Assembly: GCA_963697285.1 (NCBI GenBank)
Contig: CAVONI010000012.1
Location: 682,001 to 746,000, forward strand
Direction of reading: 5' to 3'
DNA length: 64,000 bases
DNA from: JAEUQQ01 sp963697285
Lineage (GTDB): Bacteria; Acidobacteriota; Vicinamibacteria; Vicinamibacterales; JAFNAJ01
Below the pieces are notes generated by a model. It did no database searches and was not told the DNA's origin. It saw only the letters and a list, made by a program, of their open reading frames with translations. Shown piece after piece: positions 27,299 through 36,210 of the stretch. Each line of letters opens with the position of its first letter. Within the stretch, counting starts at the first letter, position 1. Both the position numbers and the translations under genes were made by a program.

Positions 27299-28176
27299 GC
27301 GTCTCGAAGCCCGCCCGCACGACCGTCATGCTGCTGACGCTGTTGGGACTGCTGCCGCTCCTGCTGCGCGCCGGCGGCCAGACCACTGCGCCTGGCGCGG
27401 TGCTCACGGGCAGCGCCCTGCTCGACGAGATACGGGCGCACACGTCGGGGATCGCGGTCTGGTGGCTGGGTCACAACTCGTGGATCATCAAGTCGGACGG
27501 CCTCGTCGTCGCCACCGACCTGGTCGCCGACGAACCGCAGCGGATGGCGCCGCCGCCCCTGACCGCGGTCGAACTCGCCACCATCGTCGACGTGTCGTTC
27601 GTCACGCACGGCCATCGTGACCACTTCCACCGCTACACGTCGACCGTCCTCGCCGAGCGGGGCCACAACACCTTCGTGATCCCGAAGAGCACGGTCGCCA
27701 TCGCGAAGGAACTGAAGCTGCCCGACGATCGCGTGCGCGTGGCGACGCCGAGGGAGCCGTTCGACGTGAAGGGCATCCACGTGCAACCGATCCGCGCGCT
27801 GCACGGCAACGGCCGCTTCGCCGTGTACGAGCACGCCAGCATGGAAGACTGCGGGTACCTGTTGACGATCGGCGGGAAGACCTTCCTGCAGCCGGGCGAC
27901 TCGGTGCTGCTCGAAGACCAGCTGTTCGTGAAGCACGTCAACGTGCTGTTCTTCTCGCCCACCGAGCACAACACGTATATCGAGCCATCCGTCGTCCTGA
28001 TCAACGAGCTCGAGCCCGACTACATCCTGCCGCAGCACCGCGACACGTACACCGTCACGCCCGAGAAGCGCTTCTGGACGCAGGGCTACCCGCGTGAAGT
28101 CGAGGTGCTGCTGTCGAAGGCGCTGCGCCAGCGGTACCGCATCCTGCGTCAGGGCGAGCGCCTCGTGATCGAGTGA
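27295..28176 (+). CDS. Metallo-beta-lactamase-fold hydrolase, UlaG-like
   Basis: 293 residues with a hydrophobic N-terminal segment (about 10-27), likely exported. Zn-binding HGHRDHFH at 105-112 and a GDSVLL segment fit the UlaG/RomA-type branch of MBL-fold proteins, whose members hydrolyse lactones or phosphodiesters. Translation is coupled to the unknown toroid-type protein upstream by a 4-base overlap, which suggests action on the same substrate. Substrate unknown. Confidence 0.8.
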   Translation: MSVSKPARTTVMLLTLLGLLPLLLRAGGQTTAPGAVLTGSALLDEIRAHTSGIAVWWLGHNSWIIKSDGLVVATDLVADEPQRMAPPPLTAVELATIVDVSFVTHGHRDHFHRYTSTVLAERGHNTFVIPKSTVAIAKELKLPDDRVRVATPREPFDVKGIHVQPIRALHGNGRFAVYEHASMEDCGYLLTIGGKTFLQPGDSVLLEDQLFVKHVNVLFFSPTEHNTYIEPSVVLINELEPDYILPQHRDTYTVTPEKRFWTQGYPREVEVLLSKALRQRYRILRQGERLVIE

Positions 28177-28409
28177 GGCCGCCTCGCTGCTGCTGTGACA
28201 CGCCGCGCTGCTGCCCTTGACATCGCACCCGTGGGGGCGGACAGTGGTCGTGTCGGGTTCGTTCGGCTGACCCCTCATTCGGACGCGTCGCGGGTGGCTG
28301 TCCCGCCTGGTTCGTGTCGCCGTCGAATGACATCACGTCGCGCCGCCTGACGGCGACAGGGCCCTCACACACGGCCTCCCGCGATGTGTCCATCGCGATT
28401 GGAGGCCCC

Positions 28410-29564
28410 ATGTCCGCTCGCCTGCCACGCCTCAACAAGCGCGTTCTCGCGGTGTTCCTCCTCGTCGGCCTGCCGATCCTCGCGCTCGGGATCGGCGTCG
28501 TGCTGTCGCTCGGCCAGACACGTCTTTCGGAGAGCTTCGGGCGACACCTCGCGCAAGTCGCCCAGCAGACGGCCGCGTCGGTCGACGCCTACGTGTATCG
28601 CCGGTTACTCGACGTCTCGCTGATCGCGAGGACGCCCGACCTGCGGCGCGAGGCACGGACGGGGTCCGCGCGCCCGTTCGACGCCAGTGACGCCGCAGCA
28701 CTCGACAAGATCTGGCAACAGCAGGGCGCCCGCCCCGATGCGCTCGCCGCACTCCTGCAGACGCCCGTCTCGCGCTATCTCGCCGACATCGTGGCGCACG
28801 ACCGCATCTACCGGGAGCTGCTGCTCACCGATCGATTCGGACGACTGGTGGCTGCCTCCGGACCCACCACCGACTACTTCCAGGGAGACGAGGACTGGTG
28901 GAAGACGGCGGCCGAGGGACGGGGCCAGGTGATGATGACCGACGTGCGCTGGGACGACAGTGCGCGCGTGCACGCGGTCGAGATTGCCGTGCCGGTGCCG
29001 GAGCCCGAGAGCGACGTGCTCGCCGGCGTGCTGAAGGTGGTCACCGACAGCCGCGAGATGCTGGCGGCGGTCGGGGGCGTGCAGTTCGGCGCCAGCGGCC
29101 AGGCCATGCTGCTGCGCGAGAACGGCTCGATCGTGTTCAGTCGTCGGACCAGCGATGCTTCAGCGCGGTTCTTCGCGTCTGACGAAGTCCGGCAGCGCGG
29201 CGCGGCGCTGCTGGCCGGAGGGCCGGAAGCGAGCGAGTTCTTCAAGGCCTCGTCAGGTGAAGGCGACACGCAACTCGTCGGCCTCGCGGCGAGCCAGTTG
29301 GGACGGAGCTACAAGCACCTGGCGTGGATCGTGGCCGTGACGCAGTCCGAGAACGAGGCGCTGGCGCCCGTCCAGGCGATCGGGTGGTACCTGCTGGCCG
29401 TCCTCGGCCTCACGATGGCCGCGGTGCTGTTGCTGGCGCTGTGGTTCTCGGTGCGGCTCGAAGCGCCCGCCGTCGAAGAAGACATGCGCCTCGTGGAGCA
29501 TGCGCCCGTGTCGCACGTGGGCGACGTGGACGAGTCGCCCACGTCGTCGAGACTGGCAAGCTGA
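28410..29564 (+). CDS. Membrane sensor with extracytoplasmic Cache-type domain
   Basis: 384 residues. Membrane segments at about 12-33 and near 335-357 flank a periplasmic domain. Its RIYRELLLTDRFGRLVAASG and DEDWWKTAAEGRGQVMM-type segments are the dCache pattern found in chemoreceptors and sensor kinases. After the second membrane segment only about 25 residues remain, so there is no kinase, HAMP, cyclase or MCP output domain. It may bind a ligand and act through a partner, or be a truncated receptor. GGAGG precedes the ATG. 28177-28409 shows no gene. Confidence 0.65.
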   Translation: MSARLPRLNKRVLAVFLLVGLPILALGIGVVLSLGQTRLSESFGRHLAQVAQQTAASVDAYVYRRLLDVSLIARTPDLRREARTGSARPFDASDAAALDKIWQQQGARPDALAALLQTPVSRYLADIVAHDRIYRELLLTDRFGRLVAASGPTTDYFQGDEDWWKTAAEGRGQVMMTDVRWDDSARVHAVEIAVPVPEPESDVLAGVLKVVTDSREMLAAVGGVQFGASGQAMLLRENGSIVFSRRTSDASARFFASDEVRQRGAALLAGGPEASEFFKASSGEGDTQLVGLAASQLGRSYKHLAWIVAVTQSENEALAPVQAIGWYLLAVLGLTMAAVLLLALWFSVRLEAPAVEEDMRLVEHAPVSHVGDVDESPTSSRLAS

Positions 29565-29722
29565 CAGGACGCGTCCGGTTGAACCGCGACGGGACGTCGA
29601 ACGAGGCGCCCCGTCGCGGGCTCGCCCCGCCATTCACAGAGCAGCCCGACCGTTCGCGCGTCGGGCGCCGCTCAACCTCAGGTCAATGCGGTAACCTGCT
29701 CCCGGCACTCGGGTTTGGCGCC

Positions 29723-29747
29723 CGGGCCGCACTGGGGTGCGGCCCCT
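29723..29747. repeat. GC hairpin repeat
   Basis: GGGCCGCAC-TGG-GGTGCGGCCCC, 20 bases upstream of the next gene's start. It is the variant with CAC/GTG in the arm, also seen at 61706 and 61942. Nothing else in 29565-29766. Confidence 0.6.
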
Positions 29748-29766
29748 ACAACTTCAGGGAGCACGC

Positions 29767-30931
29767 ATGAAACGGTCTGGCATCGCGGTGTGGTTGGCAA
29801 CAGCTGCGGCGGTTGTGATGGGGCACCATCCGCTCGACGCCGCCGAGGGCGCAGGACTGGCGGGCTCATGGGCACTCAACCGCTCGCTGAGCCAGTTCCC
29901 GCGCGAGGTCGGATTCGGCATGGACCTGCTGCCGGCCGGGCGTGGTAGCGGGCAAGGCGACGAAGCCGGTGGCGCGCGTGCTGGCCTGCTCACGAACACC
30001 CGGGAATCGGAAGATGACGCGAGGAGGACGAAGCAGCTCGTGGCAGAAGTGGCCGGCGCCTCCCCAATGGCTGACCGTGACCGAGGCCGACGGCCTCGTG
30101 GCAGTCACCGACGAGAAGGGCCGCACGCGCCGGTTCGCCACCAACGGCCGCGAAACGTCCCAGCAACTGGACGGCGTGACCGTCTCCACGACGGCAAAAT
30201 GGGAGGACTCGCGGCTCGTCGTCCGCTACCGGGTATCTGAACACCGCGAGCTTCGCTACACCTACTCACGTACGACCGAACCCGCGCAACTCGCGGTACA
30301 GGTGCAGTTCATCGAGCGCGGCGGGCGCGACACGATCGTCCGTGTGTACGAACCCGCCCCGCCAGGCGCGGCGCCGACGACCCTCCAGCCGGAATCGGCA
30401 CCCAACGCGCCGGCCGGGCAGTCGCCCGCGTCAGCCGCCAACCCGCTGCCTTCGCAGCCGCCGCGATCCGTGTCGGCATCCGGCGAACCCGCAGGCACTC
30501 CACTCGGTGGGCAGAAACCCGATGCCGAGTTGAAGGGCATCACCAAGGTCGGCCTCGTCGTCGAGGACCTGACGTCACAGGCGGCCGCGTGCGGCCTCAA
30601 CGCCGACACAATCTCGTCGGCCATGGCGAAACTCCTGACCGACGCCGGGTTCACGGTCGCCCGCAACTCAGACGAGGACACGTACCTCTACATCGACATC
30701 GTCACCACGAGTGCCTCGGCCGGCTTGTGCATCTCGCGCTTTGACGCCTCGCTCTACACGCACACCACCGCCCGGCTGTCGTACCAGGATGCCCCTGTCC
30801 TCGTGAGGGTCCTGCTGCTGCGCGACGGCGGCCTCGCCGGCGGCGGGGCCCAGGTGCACGCCGACACGGTCATGCGCACCCTCAGCCGGTACGTCGGACA
30901 ATTCGTGACGAGGATGCGCAACGCCGCGTAG
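29767..30931 (+). CDS. Secreted protein of unknown function (frame broken once as written)
   Basis: A signal peptide (residues 1-26) is followed by GLAGSWALNRSLSQFP, a pattern common at the start of lipocalin-like or DUF-type secreted proteins of Acidobacteria. Around 30073 the frame shifts: before it the protein reads to AEVAGASP, after it WLTVTEADGLVAVTDEKG continues sensibly, so one extra base is likely. The C-terminal half after a Pro/Ala-rich linker has GLVVEDLTSQAAACGL and SRFDASLYTH segments. Total about 387 residues if repaired. Function unknown. Confidence 0.55.
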
Positions 30932-31192
30932 GTCTCGAACGTCTAGGAAGCCAAAAATCGTCTAATGCGGCGACTTCTGTCGCCGCCCACGCCGAGTAAA
31001 CCACTCCGCCTTCGCCAATGGCCGTAACTTTGCGTGATCGCGCGACACTCTGGTGGCGGAAGTCTTGCAAACGGCTCATCGGTGTCTTCGAAGACGTCGG
31101 ACCCGAAGCGCCATCCTGTGTCAGCGTCCCCCACTGAGGCGGCCGAATCAGTCGCCCCTGTAGCGCTCGCGCGAATGCCTGGAGACGCCTCA

Positions 31193-32587
31193 ATGGTGCC
31201 TGTTTCTACTGAGACCGAGGCACTGCCGTCGCCCGCGGTGGCGCCTGCCGTCGCGCCGACTCACCCGCCATCCCATGAGTTCCAGTGGCCGCCCGCCGAG
31301 GCAGACCTCGACCGCGTGTCGGTGCTCGCCATCGACCCGCCGCCCGAACCGGCAGCGCGGGCGTTCCGCCCAGCGCCCAGTCCAGGCCCCCTGCACGCCG
31401 ACGTGACAGCGGAACCGGCCCCCGCCGGCAACGCCAGCGTCGCGATCGAACCGCGGCCGTTGGTGTCGAAGCCGGCAGTGCGAACGTCGGGTCCCGGGAC
31501 GAGCCCCGTCGCCGGTCCGCTGGCGATCATCCGGGAACAGGTCCGTCGCTACACGCCGCAACGACGACGTGCGGGCAGCGCGGGTCTGGTCGGCACGATG
31601 CTCGCGGTGGCGGCGACAGGCATCCTGAGCTTCGCGGCGGCCTGGTGGTGGCGGGGGCTGGACGCGGCCGCGAACCAGCCCGCAACGCTCCTGGTCGAAA
31701 CGACACCACCCGGCGCGCGCGTCCTCGTCGACGGCGAGCACCGCGGCGACGCGCCGCTGAAGATCGCGGTGGCGCCCGGCGCACGCCAGTTGACGATCGA
31801 AGCGGGGGGACAGCGACGCGAGCAGCGTGTCGAGTTCGTCGCTGGCTCGCAGGTCTCGTATCACTTCGATGTCGGCCCCGTGGCGGGCATCGTACCCGCG
31901 GCGGCACTGGCCGACAGCGCGGTGGGCACGGCCGGAGAGTGGCCGCCCGTGCCCGTGGACGCAACGACGGGGGCCATCCAGGTCGCAACCGATCCGTCGG
32001 GTGCGACGGTGATGATCGATGGCCAGACCCGAGGGCGCAGCCCCACGGCTGTCACCGGGCTGGCGCCCGGCTACCACAACCTGCAGTTGACGGGTCCGGC
32101 GGGCACGGTCCGCCGCCGCGTGCTGGTTGAAGCGGGACGCGTCGCGAGGCTGTCGGTGCCGATGACGTCCATCCCAACCACCGGCGGGGTGGCCGTGCTC
32201 GCGCCCTTCGAGTTGCAGGTGCTCGAGAACGGCACCGAGGTTGGTCGCTCGGGCGCGCTGATCCAGTTGCCCCCCGGCCCGCACGACCTGGAGTTCGTGA
32301 ATGACGTGCTCGAGGTGCGGATCGCGCGCCGCGTGGTGGTGACGGCTGGCGCGACCGGCCAGGTGAACGTGACGCCGCCCGACGGGCGCGTGAACGTCAA
32401 CGCGCAACCCTGGGCCGAGGTGTTCATCGAGGGACGACGGCTCGGCGAAACGCCGCTGGGGCAGGTGACGCTCCCGGTCGGCCTGCACGAGCTCGTGTTC
32501 CGGCACCCGCAACTCGGCGAGCGGCGCGAAATGGTGGTCGTGCGCGCGAACACGACCAGCCGCGTTGCCGTGGCCTTCAAGCCATGA
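31193..32587 (+). CDS. PEGA-domain membrane protein
   Basis: 464 residues. A Pro/Ala-rich N-terminal 110 residues, a single membrane segment at about 131-153, then three PEGA repeats (about 163-230, 262-325 and 400-464) with the typical PPGARVLVDGEHRG / SGATVMIDGQTRG / WAEVFIEGRRLGETP turns. PEGA domains are extracytoplasmic beta-units often attached to kinases; here there is no kinase domain. The ATG at 31193 has GGAGA upstream; the frame is open to 31034. The stop overlaps the next start (ATGA). 30932-31192 shows no gene. Confidence 0.8.
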   Translation: MVPVSTETEALPSPAVAPAVAPTHPPSHEFQWPPAEADLDRVSVLAIDPPPEPAARAFRPAPSPGPLHADVTAEPAPAGNASVAIEPRPLVSKPAVRTSGPGTSPVAGPLAIIREQVRRYTPQRRRAGSAGLVGTMLAVAATGILSFAAAWWWRGLDAAANQPATLLVETTPPGARVLVDGEHRGDAPLKIAVAPGARQLTIEAGGQRREQRVEFVAGSQVSYHFDVGPVAGIVPAAALADSAVGTAGEWPPVPVDATTGAIQVATDPSGATVMIDGQTRGRSPTAVTGLAPGYHNLQLTGPAGTVRRRVLVEAGRVARLSVPMTSIPTTGGVAVLAPFELQVLENGTEVGRSGALIQLPPGPHDLEFVNDVLEVRIARRVVVTAGATGQVNVTPPDGRVNVNAQPWAEVFIEGRRLGETPLGQVTLPVGLHELVFRHPQLGERREMVVVRANTTSRVAVAFKP

Positions 32588-33549
32588 GTCGTCGGCCCTC
32601 GTGGTCCCTGTGCCCCATCATCGTCGTGCTGGCGGTGTGCCTGCTCGGGGCTGCGCAGGAGGCGCCGGTCGATTCCCTCGACAGGGCGCGATCGCTGTTC
32701 GCAGGCGCGGCGTATGAGGACGCGCTCGGCATGCTCGACCGACTGCGCGCGGCGCCCGGCGCTGCCGAGGGAGCGCTTCGCGACACCGAGGCGCTGCGCG
32801 CCATCTGCCTCCTGGCTCTCGGGCGCGACGATGACGCCCGGGCCGCCATGATCGCGGTCATCGATCTCGATCCGCAATTCGAGTATCCCGAGGCCGACGT
32901 CGCGCCGCGTATCCGGTCGACGTACCTGGCGCTCCGGACCGAGCGACTGCCCGACGTGGTGCGGGCGCGGTACGCGGCCGCGCGCGCGGCGTTTGCGGCC
33001 GAGGACTATGCGACGGCCACCTCGCGGTTCCGCGCCGTCATTGCCCTGCTCGACGATCCGGCGCTTGCCAGCGCGCTGTCGGCCACGACGTTCGGCGATC
33101 TGAAGACGCTCGCGAGCGGGTTCTACGACCTGAGCGTGAAGGAATCGAACCTCGCGGCGGCACGCACCGCGCCAGGTCCCGCCACGCCCGGTGCGCCCGC
33201 CTCCACGCAGCCCGGGTCAGACTCCCCGGCGCGGTCCGTCGCCAGCAATGCGGGCAGCGACACCACTCCCGGTGACATCAAGCCGCCCGTGCCAACCGAT
33301 CAGCGCATGCCGGCGCTGATGCAGCTCGTGGCCGAGAAGGACAAGCCGTATCGCGCGTCGATCAGGATCATCATCGACGAGAACGGGCGCGTGGCATCGG
33401 CGAACCTCGTCGCGTCGAGCACGCCGACCTACGATCGGCTGGTCGTCGATTCAGTCAAGTCGTGGCGCTATCGCCCGGCGACGCGCAATGGCGTTGCCGT
33501 CCCGTACGCGCGGACCGTGGACGTCACGATCGCTCCGGCGACTCGCTGA
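32584..33549 (+). CDS. Tetratricopeptide protein with C-terminal TonB domain
   Basis: 321 residues. N-terminal membrane/signal segment (about 8-24), TPR-like helices (DRARSLFAGAAYEDALGMLD, then ALRAICLLALGRDDDAR), a low-complexity Pro/Ser/Thr linker at about 195-235, and a TonB C-terminal fold (YRASIRIIIDENGRVASANL, then YDRLVVDSVKSWRYRPAT). TonB-C proteins energise outer-membrane receptors, though many acidobacterial copies have unclear roles. Co-translated with the PEGA protein. Confidence 0.8.
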   Translation: MSRRPSWSLCPIIVVLAVCLLGAAQEAPVDSLDRARSLFAGAAYEDALGMLDRLRAAPGAAEGALRDTEALRAICLLALGRDDDARAAMIAVIDLDPQFEYPEADVAPRIRSTYLALRTERLPDVVRARYAAARAAFAAEDYATATSRFRAVIALLDDPALASALSATTFGDLKTLASGFYDLSVKESNLAAARTAPGPATPGAPASTQPGSDSPARSVASNAGSDTTPGDIKPPVPTDQRMPALMQLVAEKDKPYRASIRIIIDENGRVASANLVASSTPTYDRLVVDSVKSWRYRPATRNGVAVPYARTVDVTIAPATR

Positions 33550-33674
33550 GCGCGCCGGCGGCGGCCGCAACGGCTGTTCGCTTTGGAACAGTCACCCGAG
33601 CCCGAGTTGCGTAGCGTAACCGCATGGGCGGCATAGGTCGCGGTGACGGGTCGCCCCAGACGAGGGAGCAGATC

Positions 33675-34076
33675 ATGTCCAAGGCAGCAGCGAAGCGTTC
33701 CAGGCCGATGAGCACGCCCGAGCGGGCCCAGAAGGCCATGTCGGCCGAGGCCCGCGCCATGTATGTCGAAGTCCAGCGGTGCGTCAAGCAACTCGACAAG
33801 TCGATCGGCGAGATCCAGCGTGGCGTCCGCAAGGCGGAGCGCGACCTCGAAACCGCCGCCCGCGTGCGCGTCCGCGAGCTACGCAAGAACGCCCGCACGC
33901 ACCTGAGCGTGCTGAAATCGAAACAGCGCGAGGCTGCGCGCGCCCTCAAGCTCGTGCCCTCGGCCGCCAGCGACACGTGGGACGACATCAAGCACACCGT
34001 CGACTCGGTCATCGTCGACGCCCGTGCGACCGCCACCGCAGCGGTCGATCGCTTCCGCAGCTTGTTGGGCGGGTAG
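33675..34076 (+). CDS. Small coiled-coil protein
   Basis: 133 residues, ATG behind GGGAG. Highly charged Arg/Lys/Glu/Ala helices (QLDKSIGEIQRGVRKAERDL, RVRVRELRKNARTHL) predict a coiled coil; no signal or membrane segment. The C-terminal part resembles phasin-like or histone-like helical proteins but no family is certain. Confidence 0.55.
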   Translation: MSKAAAKRSRPMSTPERAQKAMSAEARAMYVEVQRCVKQLDKSIGEIQRGVRKAERDLETAARVRVRELRKNARTHLSVLKSKQREAARALKLVPSAASDTWDDIKHTVDSVIVDARATATAAVDRFRSLLGG

Positions 34077-34112
34077 CGTCCTGGCGACGATCGGCGCGTG
34101 AACGGAGGCCGT

Positions 34113-34466
34113 ATGAACGACCGGGTCATGACGCTACGCCTGACTGCCCTCGTCTTGGCGGTCTACGGCGTCTATGTCGCCAGCCATGTGCCGGCGATGC
34201 TGGTGGGACCAATCACGCCCTTGCTGCTGATCGGCTTCGTCGTGCAAGCCGTGTGTGCACTGGCGGCGGCAGTCGGAGTGTGGCGCGGCGACACGTGGGC
34301 GTCGGGCGTGATCGTGCTCCTGGGTATTGCCGTCGCAGCCACCTGGCTCGTCGAGGCGTTCGTGCTCGGCATCGTGGCCTATCTCCAGGCTCTGCTGGTC
34401 GCGCTCCTCGCCATCGTCATCGCCGTGCTTGTTGCCCGGTACGTCGATCGGCGTCGGACCGCCTGA
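34113..34466 (+). CDS. Small integral membrane protein
   Basis: 117 residues with four predicted membrane segments (about 10-28, 32-52, 63-82, 86-106) and a basic C-terminus. GGAGG lies directly before the ATG at 34113. No family recognised; resembles small four-helix inner-membrane proteins of unknown function. Confidence 0.6.
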   Translation: MNDRVMTLRLTALVLAVYGVYVASHVPAMLVGPITPLLLIGFVVQAVCALAAAVGVWRGDTWASGVIVLLGIAVAATWLVEAFVLGIVAYLQALLVALLAIVIAVLVARYVDRRRTA

Positions 34467-34787
34467 GCAGGGCGGTGACGGCGGCGTCCTCCGCCGCGCC
34501 CTGACGTGACCTCGTCGATGCGCGGACACGCCGGTGGGTGCTGGGCGCGGCGATCGTCGGAGGCCTGGTCGGCAACCGCCTGCTCTACCTCATCGAGGAT
34601 CCCATCGCCAGTGGCACCTCGGGCCGCGTCATGTCGATGGCGCGGCCCTTCGTGTTTCTGGCGATCCGCCACGAACGGAGTGGCCGGTGGAACGGCGTCG
34701 AGCCCGTGACGCGTATCATCAGGGCCGTTGCCCGGGCGACGAGCACGTCACGCGCCCGTGGGCACAACCCTGCAGGAGACGAACAGC
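34467..34787. other. 321-base stretch without a supported gene
   Basis: A plus-strand frame has a hydrophobic stretch AAIVGGLVGNRLLYLI near 34545 but continues out of phase into the alginate lyase gene, so it is at best a remnant. An AGGAG site for the next gene lies at the right end. Confidence 0.4.
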
Positions 34788-36005
34788 GTGAAGATCCCGT
34801 CCAGCATGATGATGGTCGCGGCACTGGCGGCCGCAGCGAGTTCCGCGCAGGCGCAGGATGCGCCCCGAACGATTCTCGTTCGCGGCGACAACCTCGCCGG
34901 GGCGAAGCGACAGCTGGCGATGGGGAACGCGTCGCTGAAGGCATCGCTCGACCTGCTCCTCGTCCAGGCACGCCAGGCGCTCGCCGCGCCGCCGCTGTCG
35001 GTGATGGAGAAGCAGCGCACGCCGCCGAGCGGCGACAAGCACGATTACATGAGCATGGCGCCGTACTGGTGGCCCGACAGCAGCAAGCCGGGTGGCCTGC
35101 CGTTCGTTCGCCGTGACGGCGAGACCTATCCCGAGAGCCGCACCGATCATGACGGCGTTCGCCTGCAGAAGACGATCGCCAGGGTGAAGGCGCTCGCCTA
35201 CGCGTGGTACTTCACGGGCGACGTCGCGTACGCCGACGCTGCGGCGACACGGCTGCGGGTGTTCTTCATCGATCCCGCGACGCGCATGAACCCCAACCTG
35301 CAGTTCGGCCAGGCGGTGCTTGGCGTCACCGATGGTCGTGGCGCCGGCCTGATCGACACGCGCGCCCTTCCTGAACTCGTCGATGCTGTACGCATCCTTG
35401 CGGGATCATCCGCGTGGACAACGGCTGACAACGACGCGATGACGACGTGGTTCCGCGAGTTCCTCACGTGGATGCGCGACAGCAGGATTGGCCGCGAGGA
35501 ACGGGCGGCAAAGAACAACCACGGGGTGTTCTACGACGCGCAGGTCGCGTCGCTCGCGTTGTTCGTTGGTGACGGCACCGTTGCGCGCGAGGTGCTCGGC
35601 GACAGTGCGAAGGCGCGCATCGCGTCACAGATCCGGGCCGACGGCAAGCAGCCGCTGGAACTGCAACGCACACGCCCGCTGCACTACAGCGTGTTCGCCC
35701 TCCACGCCTTCACCATGCTCGCCGAGATGGCGCGCCACGTGGACGTCGACCTCTGGCACTACACGGCGCCATCCGGCGGCAGCATCGAGAAGGGTCTGCG
35801 CTTCGTGGCGCCGTACGCGGGTGCGCCCGCGACCTTCCCGCAGAAGGACATCACGCCCGTTGAAGCGGACGCGTTCGTCCTCCCCTTGCGCCGCGCGGCC
35901 GCCGCATACAGCGACGAGGCGTTCGCCCGTGAGCTGCGGCGGTTGCCGCCCGACGTGTTGCGATCGCATCTGTCCGCGTTCGAGTTCGCCGGCGCCGCGC
36001 GCTGA
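34788..36005 (+). CDS. Alginate lyase family protein
   Basis: 405 residues, GTG start after AGGAG, signal peptide about 1-22. The PF05426-type alginate lyase fold is indicated by YMSMAPYWWPD (about 83-93), NPNLQFGQAVLG, and the catalytic-region KNNHGVFYDAQ near residue 240, where the Asn-His pair and Tyr match lyase active-site residues. It would cleave mannuronate/guluronate polymers by beta-elimination in the periplasm. The stop is immediately followed by a GGGGTCA element. No transporter adjacent; the uronate-type locus at 43-54 kb may use its products. Confidence 0.88.
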   Translation: MKIPSSMMMVAALAAAASSAQAQDAPRTILVRGDNLAGAKRQLAMGNASLKASLDLLLVQARQALAAPPLSVMEKQRTPPSGDKHDYMSMAPYWWPDSSKPGGLPFVRRDGETYPESRTDHDGVRLQKTIARVKALAYAWYFTGDVAYADAAATRLRVFFIDPATRMNPNLQFGQAVLGVTDGRGAGLIDTRALPELVDAVRILAGSSAWTTADNDAMTTWFREFLTWMRDSRIGREERAAKNNHGVFYDAQVASLALFVGDGTVAREVLGDSAKARIASQIRADGKQPLELQRTRPLHYSVFALHAFTMLAEMARHVDVDLWHYTAPSGGSIEKGLRFVAPYAGAPATFPQKDITPVEADAFVLPLRRAAAAYSDEAFARELRRLPPDVLRSHLSAFEFAGAAR

Positions 36006-36052
36006 AAAGGGGTCACATCTTTCATTGCAGCATTTTTCAAGCTCTGACCCCA
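36005..36052. repeat. GGGGTCA-TGACCCC dispersed element, copy 1
   Basis: AT-rich 48-base element bounded by GGGGTCA and TGACCCC, abutting the alginate lyase stop. Core CACATCTTTCATTGCAGCAT is shared with copies near 43104 and 62051. 36053-36210 shows no gene. Confidence 0.75.
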
Positions 36053-36210
36053 CTGGCGAAGCGGTGCGGCCCACGCGCGCGGCTCGAAACATTCGAGGCG
36101 TGCGCCTTCGGCGCGAGGCGCCCGAGACGGACGCGGACATTCGGCAGACGGGCACGCTCAGCGTCATTTGTCGCCAAGCCCGGGTGCTATGATTCGCGCC
36201 GGAGGCGGCC

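Noticed and set aside
34538..35116. Plus-strand frame overlapping the alginate lyase start
   Set aside because: It runs out of phase into a clear lyase gene with its own ribosome-binding site; only a short hydrophobic stretch is notable.
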